From an uncultured Bacteroidales bacterium (GTDB taxonomy: Bacteria; Bacteroidota; Bacteroidia; Bacteroidales; Tenuifilaceae): a DNA stretch of 17,275 bases. The stretch is taken from the NCBI GenBank assembly GCA_937915475.1, contig CALGIR010000208.1, positions 1 to 17,275 of the forward strand. Direction: 5' to 3'. The notes under the pieces are model-generated. The model was given only the letters and a program-made list of their open reading frames with translations. It was not told the DNA's origin and ran no database searches. Below, piece after piece: positions 7,536 through 14,075 of this stretch. How positions within the stretch are numbered: position 1 is the first letter of the stretch; the number at the start of each line of letters is the position of its first letter. The translations under genes were made by a program, and so were the position numbers.

Positions 7536-7543
7536 TATTTTTG
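7536..7543 (+). promoter_or_regulatory. Candidate -7 box for lspA-ispD
   Basis: TATTTTTG matches TAnnTTTG and lies directly in the T-tract of the preceding terminator, about 25 nt before the lspA ATG. The nearest TTTG (7521-7524) is only 11 nt upstream, so a proper -33 element is missing. Because the terminator should stop upstream transcripts, some promoter is expected here. Confidence 0.4.
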
Positions 7544-7567
7544 TAGCTTATTAATAATCCTACAGGC

Positions 7568-8194
7568 ATGTCGTTACGCAACAAATCCATACTACTAATA
7601 GCTCTAATTATAATTGTAGACCAAGCACTTAAGTTCTGGGTTAAGCTAAATATGCCCATGGGGCAAGAGTACAATGTAATTGGGACCTGGTTTCGGATTC
7701 ATTTTACCGAGAACTACGGAATGGCCTTTGGCCTTGAGTTCTGGGGAAAGTTTGGCAAACTATTCCTAAGCCTTTTTCGCATTGCCGCTGTAATTATGAT
7801 TGGGTTCTACATATCGTGGCTTATTAAGCAAAAAATGCCTACTGGGGTTATTATTGGAATTTCACTTATCATGGCAGGTGCCATAGGCAACATAATCGAC
7901 AGTGCTTTTTATGGGTTAATCTTTAGTGAATCAGGCTTTGCAAATCCTGCCACATTCCTTCCCGTAGAGGGTGGATATGGCTCATTTCTGCACGGAAGAG
8001 TGGTAGATATGTTCTATTTCCCAATAATTAATACAACCTGGCCACAATGGATACCCTGGATTGGTGGGAATCAGTTTATCTTCTTCAGACCAGTTTTTAA
8101 CATTGCCGACTCGGCAATTACAACCGGAGTGCTATACCTACTACTATTTCAACGTAAAGAAATTTTTAAAAAAACCGATGAAGTTGCTGCCTAA
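7568..8194 (+). CDS. lspA: Lipoprotein signal peptidase (signal peptidase II)
   Basis: Inner-membrane aspartyl protease that removes signal peptides from lipoproteins after lipidation. The 208-residue protein has about four membrane segments and the conserved blocks V-D-Q-A-L-K at 17-22, F-T-E-N-Y-G-M-A-F at 46-54, G-N-I-I-D-S at 107-112, G-R-V-V-D-M-F at 143-149 and F-N-I-A-D-S-A at 177-183. D147 and D181 correspond to the catalytic pair. The insert between about 115 and 143 (including G-G-Y-G-S-F) makes it longer than the ~165-residue proteobacterial enzyme, as is usual in Bacteroidota. The 3' end overlaps ispD by 17 nt, implying translational coupling. Confidence 0.96.
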   Translation: MSLRNKSILLIALIIIVDQALKFWVKLNMPMGQEYNVIGTWFRIHFTENYGMAFGLEFWGKFGKLFLSLFRIAAVIMIGFYISWLIKQKMPTGVIIGISLIMAGAIGNIIDSAFYGLIFSESGFANPATFLPVEGGYGSFLHGRVVDMFYFPIINTTWPQWIPWIGGNQFIFFRPVFNIADSAITTGVLYLLLFQRKEIFKKTDEVAA

Positions 8195-8867
8195 CTATGC
8201 ACTAATTGTTGCGGGAGGTTCGGGCACACGAATGGGTGCTGAGCTTCCCAAGCAGTTCATCGAACTAAAGGGGCTGCCAATACTTATGCATACCCTAAAC
8301 GTGTTTGAGGAATCGAACCTTTTCAATAAAACCATACTGGTAATGCACCCCGATTACCATGACTACTGGCAAAATTTATGCGCAAAACACCATTTCTGCG
8401 TAGGTCATACTCTTGTTCAGGGCGGTGAAACTCGCTACCACTCCGTAAAAAATGGACTAAACGCCCTTAAGGGCAAAAATGGGCTAGTTGCAATTCACGA
8501 TGGGGTAAGGCCATTGGTTACCCATACCCTAATTGCCAAATGCGTTGATGCCGCTCAAGAACATGGTAATGCCGTACCCGCATTAAATCCTCATGAATCA
8601 ATCCGGCAAGGAACTTTTGCCAACAACCACTCCCTTGATAGAAACAGCCTTTGGCAGGTTCAAACCCCACAGGTATTCAATCTTAATCGTTTAACAGAGT
8701 ACTACCAAGCTAAATGGACCGAAGCATTTACCGATGATGCATCGGTTGCCGAAATAGCTGGCGAAAAGATATACATTGTTGAGGGAGAAAGGGAGAACAT
8801 TAAGATTACCACACCCACCGATTTAAGTATTGCCGAAACATTTCTACGCCTGCAAAACGAATGTTAA
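8178..8867 (+). CDS. ispD: 2-C-methyl-D-erythritol 4-phosphate cytidylyltransferase
   Basis: Third step of the MEP isoprenoid pathway: couples MEP to CTP to give CDP-methylerythritol, in the cytoplasm. The start is the ATG at 8178 (229 residues), inside the end of lspA. The frame is open further upstream, but that part is lspA read in another frame. Motifs: A-G-G-S-G-T-R-M-G at 12-20 with P-K-Q-F at 24-27, G-G-E-T-R at 82-86, H-D-G-V-R-P at 107-112, Q-T-P-Q at 162-165, D-D-A-S at 186-189 and E-N-I-K-I-T-T-P-T-D at 206-215. The length is normal. R18, K25 and K209 fit the catalytic basic residues of the family. No other MEP gene lies in the window. Confidence 0.96.
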   Translation: MKLLPNYALIVAGGSGTRMGAELPKQFIELKGLPILMHTLNVFEESNLFNKTILVMHPDYHDYWQNLCAKHHFCVGHTLVQGGETRYHSVKNGLNALKGKNGLVAIHDGVRPLVTHTLIAKCVDAAQEHGNAVPALNPHESIRQGTFANNHSLDRNSLWQVQTPQVFNLNRLTEYYQAKWTEAFTDDASVAEIAGEKIYIVEGERENIKITTPTDLSIAETFLRLQNEC

Positions 8868-8877
8868 CTGCTTAACT

Positions 8878-9150
8878 AGTGACTTTTCATGGCAGGCTCT
8901 TCCTATTAAAATTTCCATTGCTCCCGTTCAACCCCGTTCGGCTTAGGTTTACCTTCCAGCGGCAGGCTGCGCCTAAGTCGTAACCATCTCTTTTGGCTCT
9001 GCCAAGCAAAAATAACCCACTCATGCGGATTTGCCCCTCGCTAGCACACGACGTGGGTTGCGCAGTAGTGAGTGGTTATAGTACAACGGCACAGGTACAA
9101 CCTGAGCCGAACGGGGCTACACCTAAGTCGCAACAGTCACTTCCGACTTA
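8878..9150. repeat. GC-rich inverted-repeat islet of unknown function
   Basis: This part of a 378-base gene-free stretch is about 55-57% GC at 8941-9120, against roughly 40-45% in the flanking genes. A 22-nt arm at 8932-8953 (CCCCGTTCGGCTTAGG..ACC) pairs with a 23-nt arm at 9094-9116 (GGTACAACC..GCCGAACGGGG), with one bulge and a G-U wobble. Inside are TTGGC/GCCAA (8993-9005), CAGC/GCTG (8957-8969) and two competing pairings of the same left strand: AACCCAC 9014-9020 with GTGGGTT 9053-9059, or CCACTCA 9017-9023 with TGAGTGG 9069-9075. CCTAAGTCG occurs directly at 8972-8980 and 9122-9130; GGCAGGCT occurs at 8891 and 8961. AGTGAC (8878) and GTCACT (9136) form a possible outer inverted pair. It could be a MITE/REP-like repeat or a structured RNA. 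No flanking target duplication was found, and the 63-codon frame inside is unconvincing. Confidence 0.5.
9124..9150 (+). terminator. Weak terminator-like hairpin downstream of ispD
   Basis: TAAGTCG (9124-9130) and CGACTTA (9144-9150) form a perfect 7-bp stem with a 13-nt loop, followed by TTTTAG. It could end lspA-ispD transcripts, but the loop is long and the T run is short. Confidence 0.25.
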
Positions 9151-9199
9151 TTTTAGCTTAACACCTCCCTTTTCCTTGTGTTGATAATATCAATTTTAT

Positions 9200-9207
9200 T
9201 AACTTTA
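9200..9207 (+). promoter_or_regulatory. Candidate -7 box for the GNAT-like gene
   Basis: TAACTTTA is one base from TAnnTTTG and lies 39 nt before the ATG at 9246. A CTTG at 9175-9178 sits 21 nt upstream as a possible weak -33. The palindrome TTGATA-A-TATCAA (9181-9193) lies between the two elements. Confidence 0.35.
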
Positions 9208-9245
9208 GGGCATAAACCGTATGTTTACTTAAATTAATTTGAGCA

Positions 9246-10421
9246 ATGCAATACTCTCTAATCAAAGTTAATAGTAAGAAAACAAAGCGTGAATTTCTTC
9301 ACGTCCCAGTTATACTCTACAAAAACGATCCCAATTGGATTAGACCCCTCGATAATGATATTGAAAGCATTTTCGATCCAAAAAAGAACAAACGCTTTAG
9401 ACACGGCGAGGCAATTCGTTGGGTTTTAAAGGATGAACAAGGGATGTGTGTTGGAAGAGTGGCTGCCTTTATCGATGGCAAAGTGGCAAACGCTAATGAG
9501 CAACCAACTGGTGGAATAGGCTTTTTTGAGTGCATAAATAACCCTAAAGCAGCCAACATCATTTTTAATGCTTGTAAGGGATGGCTTGCCCAACACGGAA
9601 TGGAGGCTATGGATGGTCCCATAAATTTTGGTGAGCGCGACCGCTGGTGGGGTCTGCTTATCGACGGGTTTTACCAGCCCAACTACTGCATGGATTATCA
9701 CCACGCTTACTATAAAACTCTTTTTGAAGACTATGGTTTTAAACCCTATTTTTACCAGTACACCTATCATCTGCCAGTTACCGACAAGTATGTAGACCCA
9801 ATAATTTGGGAGAAAGCACAGCGCATAGCCAAAAATCCTGATTACCAGGTTAGGTGTATCTCAAAAAAATCACTTGAAAAATTTGCTGATGATTTTATTA
9901 CCATATACAACAAAGCCTGGGGAAGATACACTGGCGTTGGTAAGATGACCAAACCGCAGGCTATGGCTATGCTAAACGAAATAAAGCCTATTCTGGACGA
10001 AAGGCTTATGCAGTTTGCCTACTTCAATGATGAGCCCATCGGATTTCTGATAATGATACCCGAGCTAAACCAAGTGGTAAAATACCTGAACGGTAACTTT
10101 AACCTATGGGGTAAGCTTAGGATGATGTATCTCCTAAAGGTCAGAAAGGTATGCACAAAGGCACTTGGTCTGGTTTTTGGCGTAATCCCACAGCATCAAG
10201 GGAAAGGAGTTGAGGGTGCGCTAATTAAAGGCCTAACCAATTGGGCTTTTAAAGACAATTTTCCCTACAAAGAGATTGAGATGAACTGGATAGGCGACTT
10301 TAACCCAGCCATGCGCAAGGTGGTTGCCCAAATTGGAGCAAAGGTTCGCAAAACCCATGTAACCCTCCGCTACATGTTCGACCACGCCAAAGAGGTTACG
10401 CCACCACGTAGGGTTAGCTAA
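9246..10421 (+). CDS. GNAT-fold acetyltransferase-like protein of unknown substrate
   Basis: A 391-residue protein with no signal peptide or membrane segment, so probably cytoplasmic. The C-terminal half looks like a GNAT domain: F-A-Y-F-N-D-E-P-I-G-F at 257-267, Q-H-Q-G-K-G-V at 316-322 (the acyl-CoA-binding Q-x-x-G-x-G type loop) and N-P-A-M-R-K-V-V-A-Q-I-G-A at 353-365. The N-terminal half carries a conserved-looking block, D-G-P-I-N-F-G-E-R-D-R-W-W-G at 123-136 and D-Y-G-F at 162-165. The overall pattern resembles the YghO-like proteins sometimes labelled only as hypothetical, but I cannot name a substrate. The ATG is preceded by no clear Shine-Dalgarno sequence. It follows the GC-rich islet and converges on the TPR regulator. 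Confidence 0.65.
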   Translation: MQYSLIKVNSKKTKREFLHVPVILYKNDPNWIRPLDNDIESIFDPKKNKRFRHGEAIRWVLKDEQGMCVGRVAAFIDGKVANANEQPTGGIGFFECINNPKAANIIFNACKGWLAQHGMEAMDGPINFGERDRWWGLLIDGFYQPNYCMDYHHAYYKTLFEDYGFKPYFYQYTYHLPVTDKYVDPIIWEKAQRIAKNPDYQVRCISKKSLEKFADDFITIYNKAWGRYTGVGKMTKPQAMAMLNEIKPILDERLMQFAYFNDEPIGFLIMIPELNQVVKYLNGNFNLWGKLRMMYLLKVRKVCTKALGLVFGVIPQHQGKGVEGALIKGLTNWAFKDNFPYKEIEMNWIGDFNPAMRKVVAQIGAKVRKTHVTLRYMFDHAKEVTPPRRVS

Positions 10422-10430
10422 AGGGAGGGA

Positions 10431-10524
10431 GTGCTATTCTGTTGATAATAGGGCTTTTAAACCAATAGCTTGTTCCTGTTTCCAACGTACACACTTTGTG
10501 GAATAGCCCAAAAAACAACAGCAC
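10431..10524. other. Long imperfect hairpin between convergent genes
   Basis: Left-side GTGCT (10431-10435), GTTG (10441-10444) and GGGCT (10451-10455) pair in order with AGCCC (10505-10509), CAAC (10516-10519) and AGCAC (10520-10524) on the right. The result is a nested, interrupted stem of about 94 nt between the GNAT gene and the TPR gene. It could act as a termination or 3'-end structure for either strand. No strong T tract follows. Confidence 0.3.
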
Positions 10525-10583
10525 TAGTTTACATTTGGCACTTTTCACAAACATAATCACATTGAATCAGCATTGTTATTCAT

Positions 10584-12158
10584 TTACACTTTTCTCAGAA
10601 AATCATTCATATTTTCTTTTTCAGGGATCCCTAGTTTTTTTCGGAGTTTAGACCTTGCATTATTAACACTTTTATAGGATAAAGAAAGTATTTCTGAAAT
10701 CTCCTTGCTTGAGAAATTTAGCATAACCAAAGAACAAATCCGTTTCTCAATTGCGGATAAATTCGGGTATTTTGAAACAAGATTAAAACTGAAGTCTCTG
10801 TAAGTCTTATCTATATAGGCTTCTATATTTTCATTGCTGTTTATTAAAGACTCTTTAAACCCTAATTCTTTTGTAAGTTTTGAGAGCTCTATTTTTAAAT
10901 TATCAATATCCTTTATTTTGTTACAATCCTTCAATTTGGAATGAATTATTGTTATCATCTTTTTTATTTCAAGATAATGCAATGCCATATTTGTCAATTC
11001 CTTTTTTTCATGCGCCAGCCTTTGATTCAGCATATTGTTTTTCAGCATTGTTAACGCAATCCTCGTTTTAACCTTATAAAAAGCGGATATTGCTATGATC
11101 AATAGGAGTAACATAGCAATTGATAATAGCCATATTCTTTGTTTGTTTAGCAGTTCTATTTCTTTCAAGCTTTCAATGGTTTTTTCTTTTTTTGCAACTT
11201 GATAAACGATTTCTAGCTCCTGCAATCGCTTTTGTCCTTCAACAGTCAAAATAGAGTCCTTTATCTCTGCATTCCTTCTATATAAAAGGGCTGCTTTCTT
11301 ATAATTCCCTTGCTCATTATAAATAGTGGCTAATAAAGAAGTTGATATCCCTTCCAAATGATAGTTTTTGTAACTCTTGGCATGCTCTACAGCAACGCCT
11401 AAATTATAAATCGCACTATCAATATTTGTTAATCTGTAGAATGATTGCCCCCTAAGCAGTAATACATTGCCATATATTTTATTCAGATTTGTTAGTTGAG
11501 GGTATACGTATAAACTTTCTAATATCTTAAGTGATTCGGTGGGCTGATTACTTCGCTCAAACATCACTGCAATATTTATTTTAGTTGTGATAATATTTGT
11601 TGTATCCCTTTCTTCTTCGAAATACTTAAGCACTTGATTTAAGACCTCTTCGCTTTTCTTAAAATCTGCTAACATTCCATAAGCAATCGCAATATTCCCC
11701 TTTACAACTATTTGTCCCGGTAAGTTATTTGTCAACTCATAATACTGAAGAGCACTATGTGCATATTTCAACACTATATCAGGTTTCTCTAATGCTAAAT
11801 AGACCTTACCTAAACTAAATTCAAAAAGAGCCTTGGTCTCCTTATCTTTCACCTCAGAACATAACTCTATACCTTTGTATAGATACTCTAAAGCTATTTT
11901 CGGCTGATTTAAAAAATAGAATGACTGAGCAAGATTATAGTATGATTTTATAGCCAGATGCTTGTCATCTAAAACTTCTGATATTTCCAATTCTATTTGA
12001 CTATACTCTAGCGCCTTAATGGTAGAATCCTCCAAATACAATTTAGTATAAAACTCACAAGAATCAAACTTTGCCAATAGCTCAGTCCTATTTAACTGCG
12101 AATAACAAACTATGCTTATACAAAGCATAAAGAAGCATGTTAACAATGTATCTTTCAT
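10584..12158 (-). CDS. Membrane-anchored TPR regulator with C-terminal LuxR-type helix-turn-helix
   Basis: A 524-residue protein of an architecture common in Bacteroidota: signal peptide (1-20, ending C-Y-S-Q), periplasmic TPR-like helical repeats (about 35-300; for example S-Y-Y-N-L-A-Q-S-F-Y and G-N-I-A-I-A-Y-G), one membrane segment (341-360), a cytoplasmic coiled coil (about 370-435) and a winged-helix/LuxR-like HTH (about 466-512, L-S-A-I-E-K-R-I-C, then F-S-S-K-E-I-S-E-I-L and S-V-N-N-A-R-S-K-L-R-K-K-L-G). It should sense something in the periplasm through the TPRs and act on DNA from the membrane. It is clearly AT-richer than the ileS block. It is transcribed away from the T9SS protein across a 244-nt gap, so that gene is a natural target candidate; this is inference. 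Confidence 0.88.
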   Translation of the reverse strand: MKDTLLTCFFMLCISIVCYSQLNRTELLAKFDSCEFYTKLYLEDSTIKALEYSQIELEISEVLDDKHLAIKSYYNLAQSFYFLNQPKIALEYLYKGIELCSEVKDKETKALFEFSLGKVYLALEKPDIVLKYAHSALQYYELTNNLPGQIVVKGNIAIAYGMLADFKKSEEVLNQVLKYFEEERDTTNIITTKINIAVMFERSNQPTESLKILESLYVYPQLTNLNKIYGNVLLLRGQSFYRLTNIDSAIYNLGVAVEHAKSYKNYHLEGISTSLLATIYNEQGNYKKAALLYRRNAEIKDSILTVEGQKRLQELEIVYQVAKKEKTIESLKEIELLNKQRIWLLSIAMLLLLIIAISAFYKVKTRIALTMLKNNMLNQRLAHEKKELTNMALHYLEIKKMITIIHSKLKDCNKIKDIDNLKIELSKLTKELGFKESLINSNENIEAYIDKTYRDFSFNLVSKYPNLSAIEKRICSLVMLNFSSKEISEILSLSYKSVNNARSKLRKKLGIPEKENMNDFLRKV

Positions 12159-12181
12159 TCTTCTAAATTCTTTTTTTCATC

Positions 12182-12189
12182 CAAAGTTA
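12182..12189 (-). promoter_or_regulatory. Candidate -7 box for the TPR regulator gene
   Basis: The minus strand reads TAACTTTG, the same octamer as before metK, 23 nt upstream of the ATG at 12158. No TTTG lies at the expected -33 position. Confidence 0.4.
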
Positions 12190-12309
12190 AGAAAACAAAT
12201 CTTACTGTTAATCAGAACTAACATAGGGCTAGAAAGAACACCTGTCGTAATAGGCTATATAAGTGATAGTTTGCCATACGATGTGAGAATAATGTGATAT
12301 AGGGTATTA

Positions 12310-12334
12310 GAGATAGTGATACATTATCGCTCTC
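12310..12334. promoter_or_regulatory. Imperfect palindrome in the divergent intergenic region
   Basis: GAGA (12310-12313), a 2-nt bulge, GTGATA (12316-12321), a 3-nt centre and TATCGC/TCTC (to 12334) form a 6+4 bp imperfect dyad, 69 nt before the ATG of the T9SS protein. It may be an operator for the neighbouring TPR regulator or a leader hairpin. Nothing else supports either reading. Confidence 0.25.
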
Positions 12335-12402
12335 AAAAATAAGGACAAGACATATATTCGCCTATAACTAAAATTATTACTAATCAATTAAATTACTGAA
12401 CA

Positions 12403-13983
12403 ATGAGAAAAATTTTATTACTAATTCTGACTTGCCTAATAGCAGGAATTTCTTTCTCGCAAACGGCTGTTCAACCATCAAACCTTTGGACTGACAAGTT
12501 TACTAATGACGAGAATTATGCTGCTTCTTACTGCATTGCCTCTGACGATTTAAATCACGTCTACAATGCTATTGCTTCAGAGGGCACACTTTTAAGAGCC
12601 TTTGATACAGAAGGGGAAGTTTTGTACTCTGTAAATATTGAGGGAATCTCCTTCCCCTCCGACATTATTGCTGATAGCGATAACAATTGGCTATATATTA
12701 ACGGAAACCCAGACCATTCATTATGCAAAATAGATAAAAGCAGTGGTGATGTTATTTGGGTTGAAAAACTCAACACTAACTCATCTTCCTGGGGCTCGAC
12801 TTATGCAATGACATTGGACACAGAAGGAAATATAATTATTGTTGGTACTGAGTCTGGTTTAGGTTATCGTGTTATTAAATTTGATTCTGATGCCAATACA
12901 TTATTCGACGAAACATTTACAGTAGAGGGTTTCTCTATCCCCAGGGGTGTAACATGTGATGCAGATAACAACATTATACTTACAGGAGAATACGATGGAT
13001 CGAAAACGGCTTTACTCAAAGTTTCAAGTGAGGGTGTATTAGTTTGGGAAGTGTTAGACCCTTCTAAACCTGGAGCGAATGGTGTACTCGTTGACCAAAA
13101 CAACGATATTGTAATTACCGGATCGTCATTATCAAGCGGAATACAATTTATCCATAAGTACGATGCAGACGGAAATAACGTTTGGAAAAAAACAGGCTAT
13201 GAGGATTACACTGGTTTTGGAATAATAGAAGATGCTCAAGGAAACTATATCGTAGCAGGAGATCATACCACTAATGCAGCAACTTGGCAGGGAGAACAGG
13301 CTATTACTTGTTATTCTAGTGATGGAGAAATCCTATGGAATCATACTGAACAAGTCGAATATTCTCAAACGTCAATGGCAATAAGTAAAATGAAAAACGG
13401 GAATATAGCCTTATCAGGCACTATGAATAATGCTGCCTACCACCAATGGGCTTATACCTCTGTCTACGAAATAACTGAGACGCAGTATTTTAAAGTAACC
13501 TTTATAGTAACCGATAACGTTAACTCTGAGTTTATTGAAAATGCAGAAATAACATTTAACGATAAAATAAAAACAACAGATAATGAGGGTACTGCTGTTT
13601 TTACGGAGGTTTTACCAAATACCTATGATTTTAGCGTTTCTGTTTCAGATTACTTAATTGAGGAAGGAAGCGTAACCATAATCGATGAGGACATTGTGAT
13701 TAACGTCTCTATTTCACCAATTAATAGCGTAGATATTCAAAGCCAAGTCCTAAAAATTTACCCTAACCCTACAAGTGGTCTAGTTAATATTGAAATTAGT
13801 AATTATAAAACGGATAATACGGAGTACTATATTACCGATGTTAGTGGCGCTATTGTTAAAAGAGGTGCAATAAACTCCATAAATACTTCTATCAATTTAT
13901 CCCATTTTAGTAAAGGTTACTATTTCCTTGTGCTTAAAACCGAAAATGGGAAGTTAACTAGCAAAATAGTTCTGATTGATTAG
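12403..13983 (+). CDS. Secreted beta-propeller-like protein with T9SS type A sorting domain
   Basis: A 526-residue exported protein. The signal peptide covers about 1-20 (M-R-K-I-L-L-L ... S-F-S-Q). Residues about 40-355 hold repeated blade-like units of D-x-x-N-N/G-x-I-I-x-T/V-G followed by a kelch/PQQ-like G-x-x-x-W (G-E-V-L-Y, G-D-V-I-W, G-V-L-V-W, G-N-N-V-W, G-E-I-L-W), consistent with a beta propeller. Residues about 361-437 look like an Ig-like/CarboxypepD-regulatory fold (N-A-E-I-T-F and T-D-N-E-G-T-A). The end, about 448-526, is a T9SS sorting tail (K-I-Y-P-N-P-T-S-G, D-V-S-G and G-Y-Y-F-L-V). It should cross the outer membrane through the type IX system and end up on the surface or outside. 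No catalytic motif was recognised. Divergent from the TPR regulator; a hairpin terminator follows. Confidence 0.9.
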   Translation: MRKILLLILTCLIAGISFSQTAVQPSNLWTDKFTNDENYAASYCIASDDLNHVYNAIASEGTLLRAFDTEGEVLYSVNIEGISFPSDIIADSDNNWLYINGNPDHSLCKIDKSSGDVIWVEKLNTNSSSWGSTYAMTLDTEGNIIIVGTESGLGYRVIKFDSDANTLFDETFTVEGFSIPRGVTCDADNNIILTGEYDGSKTALLKVSSEGVLVWEVLDPSKPGANGVLVDQNNDIVITGSSLSSGIQFIHKYDADGNNVWKKTGYEDYTGFGIIEDAQGNYIVAGDHTTNAATWQGEQAITCYSSDGEILWNHTEQVEYSQTSMAISKMKNGNIALSGTMNNAAYHQWAYTSVYEITETQYFKVTFIVTDNVNSEFIENAEITFNDKIKTTDNEGTAVFTEVLPNTYDFSVSVSDYLIEEGSVTIIDEDIVINVSISPINSVDIQSQVLKIYPNPTSGLVNIEISNYKTDNTEYYITDVSGAIVKRGAINSINTSINLSHFSKGYYFLVLKTENGKLTSKIVLID

Positions 13984-14011
13984 CGTTAATACTTTTAAAA
14001 TAAGTTTCCAG

Positions 14012-14048
14012 ATATATCATAAGGGGGTTTGGCCCCCTTATGATATAT
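14012..14048. terminator. Bidirectional terminator hairpin between convergent genes
   Basis: A perfect 16-bp stem with five G-C pairs at the loop end: left arm 14012-14027, right arm 14033-14048, 5-nt loop. It sits 28 nt after the stop of the T9SS protein (13983) and 27 nt beyond the chemotaxis-protein stop (14076), so it can serve both converging transcripts. No long T run follows on either strand, but the arms themselves end in AT-rich sequence. Confidence 0.75.
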
Positions 14049-14075
14049 TAGTACCACAAAAACGCATTTTTTTCT

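Noticed and set aside
8993..9184. Open frame of 63 codons on the plus strand inside the GC-rich islet
   Set aside because: It overlaps inverted-repeat arms and hairpins, has no recognisable protein features and no start context; more likely a by-product of the structured GC-rich sequence.
12112..12297. Open frame of 61 codons in the divergent intergenic region
   Set aside because: It overlaps the start of the TPR regulator antisense, has no signal, motif or start context, and sits in an obvious regulatory region.
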